From positions 1-27,411 of the forward strand of contig JAQWIO010000098.1 in the NCBI GenBank assembly GCA_029248845.1: a stretch of 27,411 bases of DNA, read 5' to 3'. Of the stretch, positions 15,262 through 23,621 are shown piece by piece; positions within the stretch are counted from its first letter, which is position 1, and each line of letters begins with the position of its first letter. The translations under genes were made by a program, and so were the position numbers. Below the pieces are notes generated by a model. The model saw only the letters and a list, made by a program, of their open reading frames with translations. It did not search any database and had not been told where the DNA came from. The stretch comes from Polaribacter sp. GTDB taxonomy: Bacteria > Bacteroidota > Bacteroidia > Flavobacteriales > Flavobacteriaceae.

Positions 15262-16180
15262 TTCGGATATAGAAATTGACAACCTAAAAATAAACTTTGA
15301 TGAGAGTGGTTTATGGGTTTTAAATATTGCAATTTCTATTATTATGTTTGGTGTTGCTTTGGGAATCTCTATAGATGATTTTAAGAGGCTTTTTAAAAAC
15401 CCTAAAGTAGTTTTTGTTGGTGTATTATCTCAATTTTTAGTATTACCAATGGCAACTTTTTTACTAGTCATACTCATAGAACCACACGCGAGCTTAGCAT
15501 TAGGAATGATGTTAATTGCTGCTTGTCCGGGTGGAAATGTTTCTAATTTTTTTAGTAAAATGGCTGGAGGTAATGCTGCATTATCTGTAAGTTTAACGGC
15601 TTTTGCTACTTTAATTTGCATTGTCATGACTCCTTTTAATTTACAGTTTTGGGGAAGTTTATACGGACCCACAAACAAAATTATAAAAACAGTTTCTTTA
15701 AATTCTTATGATTTATTTAAATTAGTTACTTTAATTTTAGGCATCCCTTTAGTTCTTGGAATGGGAATCAAACATTATTATTCTACAATAGCAAAAAAAA
15801 TAGAAAAAACTCTAAAACCTTTATCAATGCTAGTTTTTATTGCATTGATTCTCATTGCATTTTCTCAAAATTTAACTGTTTTTAAGAATTATATTCACCA
15901 TGTTGCTATTTTGGTAATTATACATAATATAATTGCTTTTATACTCGGTTTTTATACTGCTAAAAGTTTCTTTTTAAACAAAAAAGACACCAAAACTATT
16001 GCTATTGAAACAGGAATTCAAAACGGAGGTTTAGGATTGTTATTAATATTTGGATTCTTCGATGGTTTGGGCGGAATGGCACTATTAGCAGCTTTTTGGG
16101 GGATTTGGGATATTTTTTCTGGTATGATATTAGCGACTTACTGGGGAAGAAAAAAAGAAAACAGATTAGAAAAAATTTAA
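15245..16180 (+). CDS. Bile acid:sodium symporter family (SBF) transporter
   Basis: The 311-aa inner-membrane protein has about nine or ten hydrophobic segments and the hallmarks of the BASS/SBF family: IIMFGVALGISIDDFKRL in the first helices, ACPGGNVSNFFSKMAGGNAA at about 97-116 (unwound crossing helix 4 with the sodium-site Asn residues), and AIETGIQNGGLGLLLI near 252-267 (crossing helix 9). Members take up organic anions with sodium. The substrate here is open; bile acids are unlikely in a marine bacterium, and keto acids or vitamin precursors are possible. The ATG at 15245 overlaps the DUF4159 gene by 17 bases. The acyltransferase begins three bases after its stop. Confidence 0.9.
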   Translation: MHLKISSDIEIDNLKINFDESGLWVLNIAISIIMFGVALGISIDDFKRLFKNPKVVFVGVLSQFLVLPMATFLLVILIEPHASLALGMMLIAACPGGNVSNFFSKMAGGNAALSVSLTAFATLICIVMTPFNLQFWGSLYGPTNKIIKTVSLNSYDLFKLVTLILGIPLVLGMGIKHYYSTIAKKIEKTLKPLSMLVFIALILIAFSQNLTVFKNYIHHVAILVIIHNIIAFILGFYTAKSFFLNKKDTKTIAIETGIQNGGLGLLLIFGFFDGLGGMALLAAFWGIWDIFSGMILATYWGRKKENRLEKI

Positions 16181-16183
16181 TCT

Positions 16184-17248
16184 ATGGTTCAAAAAATTTG
16201 GTTTTCTCTTGTTTGTGGTTTCATAAAATTGGGTTTATTTTTTTATAGTAAAAAAATTAGGGTAAAAGGCATTAAAAATATCCCTAAAAAAGGGGCGATA
16301 TTGTTTGCTGTAAACCATCCTAATGGACTAGTAGATCCCTTGTATGTAACCACAACGAATAAAAGACAAAATCATTTTTTAGTAAGGGCAGCTTCTTTTA
16401 AACATCCATTTGTAAAAAAAATATTAGAATCTCTATATCTGATGCCTATTTATAGAATTCGAGATGGAATTCAGCAATTAGCAAACAATCAAGAAATTTT
16501 TAAAAAGTGTTTTAACATTCTCAAAAAAGGTGAAACTTTGATGATTTTCCCGGAAGGAAGTCACGATAAAAAAAGAACTATAAGACTTTTAAGCAAAGGT
16601 TTTACAAGAATAGTATTTGGGGCTTTAGAGAAATATAAAAACTTAGAGATTATGGTTATCCCGGTTGGTATCACCTATCAACATCCTTCGCATTTTCCTG
16701 CAAAAGTTTGTATAAATTATGGGCAACCGATTGCAACAAGAAATATTTTCGAAGAAAATACTTCTGCTAAATCTATCAACATGTTGAAGGAGGCAGTTAC
16801 AAAGCAATTAAAAGAATTGAGTGTCCACATTCCTAATGATGAAAATTACGAAATTACCTTACAACAGTTGAATGACGCTCAAGTTGATTTCACACATGTT
16901 GACAAAGTGAATAAAATGATTAAAAGTAGTAAAATTCCTAAGAAAAAAACAGTAAAAAAAAACCATTTAAAACCTTTATTATATCTCATTATACTGAACA
17001 ATATCATACCGTATTTAATTTGGAAAACAGCGGCTAAAAGAATTGATGAGATTGAATTTATTGATACGTTTCGCTTTAGTCTAAATTTGGGATTGTTTGC
17101 TATTTTTTTTAGTTTAAAGACTTGGTTAATTGCAACTTTTTATGGGATTTTAGTTGGTTCTTTTTACCTAACAATTTCTGTTTTGATGATTCTTATTTAC
17201 GTAAAATGTGCTCCAACAACTGCAAAAAAGCATCGTAAGTTACCATAA
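16184..17248 (+). CDS. Membrane 1-acyl-glycerol-phosphate-type acyltransferase (PlsC-like)
   Basis: The 354-aa protein has an N-terminal hydrophobic stretch, then the LPLAT domain: block I NHPNGLVDP (44-52, His45 and Asp51, one residue longer than the classic HX4D but as in related Bacteroidota proteins), YRIRDGI (90-96) and the phosphate-binding FPEGSH (122-127). Two or three C-terminal membrane helices (about 268-345) follow a Lys-rich linker. It probably acylates a lysophospholipid or glycerol phosphate at the inner membrane. It follows the SBF transporter by three bases and is the last gene of the plus-strand run. Which acyl acceptor it uses cannot be told from sequence. Confidence 0.87.
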   Translation: MVQKIWFSLVCGFIKLGLFFYSKKIRVKGIKNIPKKGAILFAVNHPNGLVDPLYVTTTNKRQNHFLVRAASFKHPFVKKILESLYLMPIYRIRDGIQQLANNQEIFKKCFNILKKGETLMIFPEGSHDKKRTIRLLSKGFTRIVFGALEKYKNLEIMVIPVGITYQHPSHFPAKVCINYGQPIATRNIFEENTSAKSINMLKEAVTKQLKELSVHIPNDENYEITLQQLNDAQVDFTHVDKVNKMIKSSKIPKKKTVKKNHLKPLLYLIILNNIIPYLIWKTAAKRIDEIEFIDTFRFSLNLGLFAIFFSLKTWLIATFYGILVGSFYLTISVLMILIYVKCAPTTAKKHRKLP

Positions 17249-17259
17249 CTTTACAAAAA

Positions 17260-17337
17260 GACTAGCCCTGATTGCAGCAAATGTTTGAGCTCTTTTGAGG
17301 AACGAAGAAAGCGAGTGCGAAAAGCAGGAAATAGCTT
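17260..17337 (-). ncRNA. Recurrent flavobacterial intergenic element; possible structured RNA or terminator
   Basis: The spacer between two convergent genes holds a GC-richer block that begins ACTAGCCCTGATTGCAGC (17261-17278) and ends GCAGGAAATAGCTTCTA (17324-17340), with a GAGCTCTTTTGAGG hairpin in the middle (CTC/GAG arms). CCTG (17267-17270) can pair with CAGG (17325-17328) to close the whole element. On the minus strand it follows the glycosidase stop codon directly and ends in a T run (GTCTTTTTG). I recall near-identical 'AGCTATTTCC...GGGCTA' blocks between genes in many flavobacteria. Whether it equals a named family such as Flavo-1 RNA is unverified. The strand is inferred from the T run. 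Confidence 0.5.
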
Positions 17338-20256
17338 CTAATAAATAATAGCGTCTTGAATTATCTGCTGAATTTCGGTTCTCATATTAGTCTTTATTAA
17401 CCCATCATTATTCATTGTTGGGTACACTCTGTTAGATAAAAAAACATAGATAATTTCACTTACAGGATCTGCCCAAGTATAAGTGCCTGTAAAGCCGGAA
17501 TGACCAAAACTATCATCAGAAACGCAACCACATGTAGCTTTTACTTCTGGGTTTAATTGGGGTTTGTCAAAGCCTAAACCACGTCTTACATTCTCCTCAG
17601 AAAAATAGCGTTTATTAAACGTATTTATAGTTTCTTTATTTAAATACCGTTTGCCACCATAATATCCTTTTTGCAGATACATTTGCATCATCTTTGCAAC
17701 ATCATTCGCATTAGCAAATAACCCTGCATGACCTCCAATACCCCCCAACATTGAGGCTCCCATATCATGTACATTTCCATGTAATAATTGGTTCCTGTAA
17801 TAGGTATCTTTTTCAGTAGGAATTATTTCATTTTTATTAAATTTTAATAAGGGTAAATAACTAGTTCTATTGGCTCCTAAAGATTTATAAAATTCTTCAT
17901 CCGCAAGTTTAGCTATTGATTTGTCGTATTTATTTTCAAGTACTTCTTTAAATATATAATAACCTAAATCACTATATTTATATTCAGAAGTTTCAGTTTG
18001 GTCTGCTTCTTTAATTCTTTTAAGAATACTGTCTTTATAATTTTTAACCAAAAAAATATTTTCTGCAACTTTGGTATCGAATTCATTTGACTTTACCGAA
18101 CGGTAAAATTGATTTAAATTGATGCCTGTTAGACTGTCTTGTGTTTCTTTATAAAACGGAATCCAAGGTTTTAATCGACCAAAATGCGATAGTATTTCTT
18201 TAAAAGTTAAAGTGTCTTTATTTGAATTTTTAAAATAGGGTAAGATTTCTATTAGTGTGTTATCTAAAGAAATTTTCTTTTCCTCTTCTGCCTTCATAAT
18301 TAAAGGTAAAGAAGCTAAAATTTTAGTGAGTGACGCCAAATCATAAACATCGGAATTCCTCACGAACTTTAATTTTTCACCTGTATGATACCCATAACTT
18401 TTAGAAAAAACAACCTTCCCTTTTCTGGCCACTAGCACTTGAAAACCTGGAGCCATTTTTTTCTCTAAAATAAAAGTTGCTATAGAATCTATTTTTGATA
18501 ATTTTTTTGAGGATAGTTTGACTGCTTCAGGTATTGTATACTCAAATCGACTTAACTCAGAAGTGGTAAAACCATGACCTTCTAAAAAAAAATTTTTTAT
18601 AGAAACTGGTAATTTACCTTTTGCTTCAAAAGCTCCAAAAATTAGTTGAGCAGAAAGTTCTTGTGCTATTTTACTATTCTGATAAGAAACAATTATTCCT
18701 TCTATATTTGTAAATTTTTTAACCTGCAATAAACTATAGGGACTCGCAAAAACATCTAAAATGACATTTTTATTTTTTGCAATTTCTTGCAACCAAACAA
18801 GTTCTTTATTATTGAATTTATAGCTTTTCCATGGATGTAAATTGGATTTATGAAAACCTATAATTACGAGGTTATAAGGTTTTATTTTTTGGATAATTCC
18901 TTCTAAGTTTTTATCAGAAATTACATCTACTTTGGTGTAATTTTGTAACATATTTACAAAGTGATTTCCTGAATCATCTCCTAAGTGAACATAGGCAATT
19001 TTTCTTTTTTCTAAATTTCTGACAGGAATATCAGCTTTTGTGTTTTTTATGACAGTGAGTGCGTTTTTAATCAATTCCCTATGAAGTAAAATGTCTTCTG
19101 TAGTATTTAATTCTTGTTGAATGTTTTCTATTGCAATGGGTTGATAAATGTGTAAACCAGCCCAATATTTTGCTTTTAATATTTTTCTGACAGAAACAGC
19201 GATTCTTTCTTCAGTTAAGGTTTTTAATTCAATCGCTTTTTTAATTAAATTAATTGTAGCCGGAACTTCTTGTGGTATTAATAATAAATCATTACCCGCT
19301 AAAATAGCGGCCAAATTTATTTCTGCCGATGTTGCATAATTTGCAGCACCTTTCATATTTAGACCATCAGTAATGACCAAACCTAAAAAACCTAATTTTT
19401 TCTGTAATAGATTTGTCACAACATTTTTAGATAATGACGATGGCAGTGCTGCATCGGGTTCTAAACTTGGTATGCTTAAATGAGCTGTCATTACACTTCC
19501 TATTCCTGCATCAAACACCTTCTTATAAGGATACAATTCTATAGAATATAAACGTTGAATATCAAAATTAACAAGGGGTAATGTTTGGTGAGAATCGGCA
19601 GCTGTATCACCGTGTCCTGGAAAATGTTTTGCGTTTGCTAGAACTCCAAGACTTTGCATTCCTTTGGTAAATGCTATTGCTTTTTGAGTTACATTTTCTT
19701 TACTTTCCCCAAAAGAGCGATTTCCAATAATTGGGTTTTCAGGATTTGTATTGATATCAACAACAGGAGCAAAATTTATATGGATACCTAACCTTTTACA
19801 GTGTTTTCCTATATGTTTACCAAATTTTTCGACAAGAGAATCGTTTCTAATGGCACCTAGTGTCATATTCCAAGGGAATCTATAAGTGTTTTTTAATCGC
19901 ATGTCTAAGCCCCACTCTCCATCAAAACCAATCAGTAAAGGCAGTTTAGATGCTGCTTGATATTTATTGTTCAGTAGTGCTTGTTTTTCTGGAGTTCCTT
20001 GCATAAAAATCAAATTACCAACATGATATTTTGTAATCATTTCAGTAATAAAATCTTCATGTTTTTTATCAAGATTAGAATAGGCTTGTACCATAAACAA
20101 CTGACCTATTTTTTGATCTAGGGTCATGCTTTTCATAATACTATCTACCCAAATATTTTGAGCTGCAGCATCTTTTGTTCTAAGAGGATCTAGACTTTGA
20201 GCAGATAAATTAAAGAAAATACCGACAAAAAGGAGAATAAAAAACGTTTTCTTCAT
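17338..20256 (-). CDS. Secreted GH3 (NagZ-like) glycosidase fused to class C beta-lactamase-like serine hydrolase
   Basis: I start at ATG 20256 (MKKTFFILLFVGIFFNLSAQ, a clean signal peptide; 972 aa) rather than at an in-frame TTG five codons upstream. Residues 30-360 form a GH3 domain with the NagZ signature KHFPGHGDTAADSH (210-223), including the catalytic-acid His223, and nucleophile Asp297 in ITDGLNMKG. A GH3 C-terminal-like region (about 390-560) follows. Residues about 580-970 form a beta-lactamase/PBP-like domain with SxxK (SLTK, 642-645), YSD (761-763) and HSG (919-921). The likely role is hydrolysis of N-acetylglucosaminyl links in peptidoglycan fragments plus an amidase, esterase or peptidase step outside the cytoplasm, i.e. 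wall turnover. The fusion is known in Bacteroidota. Confidence 0.92.
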   Translation of the reverse strand: MKKTFFILLFVGIFFNLSAQSLDPLRTKDAAAQNIWVDSIMKSMTLDQKIGQLFMVQAYSNLDKKHEDFITEMITKYHVGNLIFMQGTPEKQALLNNKYQAASKLPLLIGFDGEWGLDMRLKNTYRFPWNMTLGAIRNDSLVEKFGKHIGKHCKRLGIHINFAPVVDINTNPENPIIGNRSFGESKENVTQKAIAFTKGMQSLGVLANAKHFPGHGDTAADSHQTLPLVNFDIQRLYSIELYPYKKVFDAGIGSVMTAHLSIPSLEPDAALPSSLSKNVVTNLLQKKLGFLGLVITDGLNMKGAANYATSAEINLAAILAGNDLLLIPQEVPATINLIKKAIELKTLTEERIAVSVRKILKAKYWAGLHIYQPIAIENIQQELNTTEDILLHRELIKNALTVIKNTKADIPVRNLEKRKIAYVHLGDDSGNHFVNMLQNYTKVDVISDKNLEGIIQKIKPYNLVIIGFHKSNLHPWKSYKFNNKELVWLQEIAKNKNVILDVFASPYSLLQVKKFTNIEGIIVSYQNSKIAQELSAQLIFGAFEAKGKLPVSIKNFFLEGHGFTTSELSRFEYTIPEAVKLSSKKLSKIDSIATFILEKKMAPGFQVLVARKGKVVFSKSYGYHTGEKLKFVRNSDVYDLASLTKILASLPLIMKAEEEKKISLDNTLIEILPYFKNSNKDTLTFKEILSHFGRLKPWIPFYKETQDSLTGINLNQFYRSVKSNEFDTKVAENIFLVKNYKDSILKRIKEADQTETSEYKYSDLGYYIFKEVLENKYDKSIAKLADEEFYKSLGANRTSYLPLLKFNKNEIIPTEKDTYYRNQLLHGNVHDMGASMLGGIGGHAGLFANANDVAKMMQMYLQKGYYGGKRYLNKETINTFNKRYFSEENVRRGLGFDKPQLNPEVKATCGCVSDDSFGHSGFTGTYTWADPVSEIIYVFLSNRVYPTMNNDGLIKTNMRTEIQQIIQDAIIY

Positions 20257-20274
20257 ACTAATAAATACCAATTA

Positions 20275-20760
20275 TTATACCAAAAAACGTTTATGCCAAC
20301 TATCTTTAGCAGGAATTTCCCAATTAGATTCAAAGTCTGTTTTAGAGCTCACTATGTTATTAAAAACAATCGTTTCTGGTGTTACTTTACCTTCTTTTAC
20401 AAATTGTTGAAAATTAAATAATTTTACAGAATTAATACGATTTTTATCTTTAAAAGTGATGTTCATTTTATTCATTAAATCAATATTCAATTCATTTTCT
20501 AATTCTTTTAAAAAACGAACGGAACTATCAATCGAGCATCCAGAAATAGTAGTAAAACTTTCATCTACTGCCAATACTAAGAAATGATTGTATTTGATCG
20601 TAAAGGACCCCTTTAAACGATCCCCATGACGAGTCCATTGATTGATGAAATCTTTTGCTTTTGTTGAAATATATTCAACTTCTTTTTCAGTAAATTCTCT
20701 GTTAGATTGGTATATCCAAATACGTGAATTATTTGGTAAGTTTTTATAAGGTATATACAT
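20275..20760 (-). CDS. Conserved flavobacterial protein of unknown function
   Basis: The 161-aa, probably cytoplasmic protein has no signal peptide or membrane segment. Visible blocks are SRIWIYQSNREFTEKEVEYI, the WTRHGDRLKGSFTIKYNHFL segment, AVDESFTTISGCSIDSSVRF and KVTPETIVFNNIV. I recognise the type from flavobacterial genomes, where it is often labelled 'ABC transporter ATPase', but no Walker A, Walker B or ABC signature is present, so that name is not supported. Cys75 and the conserved Trp/His cluster are the only catalytic-looking residues. Its ATG overlaps the stop of the exonuclease gene by one base, and the glycosidase follows after 18 bases, so it belongs to that transcript. Confidence 0.75.
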   Translation of the reverse strand: MYIPYKNLPNNSRIWIYQSNREFTEKEVEYISTKAKDFINQWTRHGDRLKGSFTIKYNHFLVLAVDESFTTISGCSIDSSVRFLKELENELNIDLMNKMNITFKDKNRINSVKLFNFQQFVKEGKVTPETIVFNNIVSSKTDFESNWEIPAKDSWHKRFLV

Positions 20761-21587
20761 TATCTCAAATTAAATTTCTGTTGCAATGCCTCTAATTTTT
20801 GAGCATCAGACATTTTGTTCTTTGATACAGACATTCTTTGTTTAATTTCTTGCAGGACCTTTTTTGTGTAAAGTGGAAAATCTGCATTCTGAATCCAGTT
20901 ATTGTAACCAGGATTTTCTTTTAAAACTTCTTCCACAATTCTTCCTTTGTATTTTCCGAATGAAAAAACTTCTTGATGTTCGTTATTCATCAAAATAAAA
21001 CCAGCAAAATCTGCTCTAATGCCGTGAGTAGAAAAGTTACTAAGAGCATCTACAGAGTTTTCAATATCATCATATTTATCTAATTGTGCTAGCAAAATTT
21101 CATAGGTTGCATTGGTGTCTGCTTCTGCACCGTGAGCACCTTCTAATTCTTTTCCACAGTAAAATTGATATCCAGCACTCAGTGTTCTTTGTTCTTTTTT
21201 GTGAAAAATCACTTGTACATCTATTGCTTTTCTATTCTTCATATTAAAGTCAATTCCTACACGCAGTAGTTCTTCTGCGAGTAAGGGAATGTCAAATCTA
21301 TTCGAATTAAAACCAGCTAAATCTGCACCTGCGATCATTTCATTGACTTCTGAAGCGAGTTCTTTAAAAGTAGGTTCTGACACTACTTTTTCATTGGTAA
21401 TTCCATGAACATTTATCGATTCTTGTGGGATTTCCATTTCTGGGTTTACCAGCCAAGTTTTACTTTCTTTGTTTCCATTTGGAAATACTTTAAGAATTGA
21501 AATTTCTACAATTTTATCAGTTACGATATTTATGCCCGTAGTTTCTAAATCGAAAAATACGATGGGTCTTGTTAAATTTAGTTTCAT
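20760..21587 (-). CDS. DEDDh 3'-5' exonuclease with C-terminal DUF3820-like domain
   Basis: The 275-aa protein has a complete DnaQ-like active site: D13 and E15 in FFDLETTG, D99 in GFNSNRFDIPLL, and H152 and D157 in AHGAEADTNATYE. It should remove nucleotides from 3' ends using two divalent metals. It is a stand-alone exonuclease rather than DNA polymerase III epsilon, since there is no polymerase-binding tail. Instead residues from about 205 carry a second domain, FSFGKYKGRIVEEVL...PGYNNWI, matching DUF3820. The start ATG 21587 is preferred because it gives MKLNLTRPIVFFDLETTG; an overlapping upstream ATG is out of frame. It is the first gene of a three-gene transcript. Confidence 0.9.
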   Translation of the reverse strand: MKLNLTRPIVFFDLETTGINIVTDKIVEISILKVFPNGNKESKTWLVNPEMEIPQESINVHGITNEKVVSEPTFKELASEVNEMIAGADLAGFNSNRFDIPLLAEELLRVGIDFNMKNRKAIDVQVIFHKKEQRTLSAGYQFYCGKELEGAHGAEADTNATYEILLAQLDKYDDIENSVDALSNFSTHGIRADFAGFILMNNEHQEVFSFGKYKGRIVEEVLKENPGYNNWIQNADFPLYTKKVLQEIKQRMSVSKNKMSDAQKLEALQQKFNLR

Positions 21588-21750
21588 TCATTTTTTTTGA
21601 GTCCTCGGATAAACTCATGGGAACAAAATTGTCTTTTGAGCTTTTAAGAAAACTATTTATTATTCAGTTAATTTTTAATTCTTAAAATATAATTTTTTTT
21701 GCATTTCTAATTAATACCATACAATATTTACTAAAAGAAACCTAGAAAGG

Positions 21751-21770
21751 TATAATTTTATAAAATTATA
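21751..21770. repeat. 20-base perfect palindrome
   Basis: TATAATTTTATAAAATTATA equals its own reverse complement. Flanking AGG (21748-21750) and CCT (21773-21775) can extend the stem across a two-base bulge. It could be a binding site for a dimeric regulator or a transcript hairpin for the exonuclease direction. In such A/T-rich DNA a chance origin remains possible. Confidence 0.55.
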
Positions 21771-21933
21771 AACCTAAGAGTCTATTTTTTTGAAATTATA
21801 TTTTATCTCAAAGATTTCTTAAAGATAAATAAAATTGTGATTTCCTTTTAATTTTAAAAGTGTTTTCTGACAATTGTTTTTAAAAAGAACTCATTTTCTA
21901 AAAATCAGAAAAATAAATTATATAAATCTTAAT

Positions 21934-21965
21934 TTGAAGATACACTTTTAATTTGGTTATTTTTG
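21934..21965 (+). promoter_or_regulatory. Promoter of the FAD-dependent dehydrogenase gene
   Basis: TTG (21934-21936) and TATTTTTG (21958-21965) are separated by 21 bases, a good match to the Bacteroidota promoter pattern TTG-N(17-23)-TAnnTTTG. The -7 element ends only four bases before the ATG at 21970, so the transcript would start on or next to the start codon. Confidence 0.6.
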
Positions 21966-21969
21966 TACT

Positions 21970-23526
21970 ATGGTAAAAGAAATTCAGCTTAGAATAAATT
22001 TAGTAGAAGAACTCAAAGAAGATATTCTATTACAAAAAGCATCTAAGCAATTAGAAGTTAATAAAAATGAAATTTCTGCTCTAAAAGTATTGCGTAAATC
22101 GATTGATGCGCGTAAAAAAGACATTATCTTTAATTATAAAGTTGCTGTTTATATCGATGAGAAAATTCCTGAAAAATCTGATTATGTTTTTGATTATAAA
22201 GATGTTTCTGATGCAAAAGAAATTCATATTATTGGTTTTGGACCAGCTGGTATGTATGCTGCATTACGCTGCATAGAATTGGGTTACAAACCTATTGTTT
22301 TAGAACGAGGTAAAAATGTACAAAATAGAAGAAGAGATATAAAAGCAATCAATCAAGATCATGCTGTAAATAATAATTCTAATTATTGTTTTGGTGAGGG
22401 TGGTGCCGGAACCTATTCTGACGGTAAACTTTACACACGTTCTTTAAAACGAGGAGATGTTAGACGTATTTTTGAAAATTTAGTATTCCATGGCGCAACT
22501 GAACAGATTTTAATAGATGCACATCCGCATATTGGAACCAACAAGCTTCCAAAAATCATAGAGAATATTCGTGAAACTATTTTAAAATTTGGTGGTGAAA
22601 TTCATTTTGAAACTCGTGTTACAGATTTTGTCTTAAAAAATCAAAAAATACAAGCTATTCAGCTTGAAAATGGACAAGAATTATCTGTTAATTCAGTCAT
22701 ATTAGCAACGGGACATTCTGCAAGAGATATTTATGAATTGATGCATAGAAAAAACATTGCACTGAAAGCAAAATCTTTTGCAATGGGAGTTCGTGTCGAG
22801 CATCCTCAAGAAATTATCGACCAAATTCAATATCATTGTTCGGGGGAAAGAGACAAATTGTTACCAGCTGCAGCTTATCGTTTAGTTCATCAAGTAAAAA
22901 ACAGAGGTGTTTATTCCTTTTGCATGTGTCCTGGTGGTTTCATTGTTCCTGCTGCTACTGCAAACGAAGAAGTTGTTGTAAACGGAATGTCTCCTTCACG
23001 AAGAAACAACAAGTATGCAAATTCTGGGATCGTTGTTGAATTAGATATTGATAAAGATTTTAAAAAATACGAAGAATTTGGTGCTTTAAAAGGGTTAGAG
23101 TTTCAAAAAGATTTAGAAAAAATTGCATTTTTTGCTGGTGGAAGATCACAAACTGCTCCTGCTCAGAGATTGGTTGATTTTGTAGACGGGAAATTATCGC
23201 AAGAATTAAATGACACTTCTTATCAACCAGGTTTAAAATCTGCACCTCTGCACTCACTTTTACCAAAAATTATTGGGAGTAGATTGCGTAAAGGCTTTGT
23301 TAGTTTTGGTCAAAAAATGCACGGATATTATACAAATGAAGCTAATATTGTTGGTGTAGAATCTAGAACTTCATCGCCAATAAATATTCCTAGAACAGCC
23401 AATTTAGAACACACACAAATAGAAGGATTATTTCCCTGTGGAGAAGGTGGTGGTTATGCTGGTGGAATTGTTTCTGCTGCAATGGATGGAGAACGTTGTG
23501 CAGAAGCTGCGATTGCAAAGCTATAA
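21970..23526 (+). CDS. NAD(P)/FAD-dependent oxidoreductase (COG2509-type dehydrogenase)
   Basis: The 518-aa cytoplasmic flavoprotein has an N-terminal extension typical of this family (VLRKSIDARKKDIIFNYKVAV, about 40-60). The FAD-binding GFGPAG motif (89-94) leads to ERG at the end of the second strand (112-114). FGEGGAGTYSDGKLYTR (141-157) is a strong family signature, and GLFPCGEGGGYAGGIVSAA near the C-terminus is the second FAD motif. Members are annotated as FAD-dependent dehydrogenases, and their physiological substrate is not settled. Length and motifs are intact. It is a single-gene unit with its own promoter, and the nearest downstream gene is convergent. Confidence 0.93.
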   Translation: MVKEIQLRINLVEELKEDILLQKASKQLEVNKNEISALKVLRKSIDARKKDIIFNYKVAVYIDEKIPEKSDYVFDYKDVSDAKEIHIIGFGPAGMYAALRCIELGYKPIVLERGKNVQNRRRDIKAINQDHAVNNNSNYCFGEGGAGTYSDGKLYTRSLKRGDVRRIFENLVFHGATEQILIDAHPHIGTNKLPKIIENIRETILKFGGEIHFETRVTDFVLKNQKIQAIQLENGQELSVNSVILATGHSARDIYELMHRKNIALKAKSFAMGVRVEHPQEIIDQIQYHCSGERDKLLPAAAYRLVHQVKNRGVYSFCMCPGGFIVPAATANEEVVVNGMSPSRRNNKYANSGIVVELDIDKDFKKYEEFGALKGLEFQKDLEKIAFFAGGRSQTAPAQRLVDFVDGKLSQELNDTSYQPGLKSAPLHSLLPKIIGSRLRKGFVSFGQKMHGYYTNEANIVGVESRTSSPINIPRTANLEHTQIEGLFPCGEGGGYAGGIVSAAMDGERCAEAAIAKL

Positions 23527-23621
23527 ATACTACTTTAAAAAAGAATATATCATTTTCAAATTTCTTATTTAATCGTAGAATTACTTTTGAAAAAAAGCTT
23601 CTTCATGAATACGAATAAAGG

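Larger units (their letters stand above)
21588..21969. other. 382-base non-coding region between divergent genes
   Basis: This is the largest gap in the window and is very A/T rich. I find no coding frame with family resemblance in either strand. It holds a 20-base perfect palindrome (21751-21770) and a near-consensus promoter facing the FAD-dehydrogenase gene (21934-21965). No clear TAnnTTTG element faces the exonuclease gene, although one must exist if that transcript starts here. No tRNA or repeat array is seen. Confidence 0.7.

Noticed and set aside
20275..20760. 'ABC transporter ATPase' label for the 161-aa protein
   Set aside because: No Walker A, Walker B or ABC signature is present and the protein is too short for an ATPase domain of that type.
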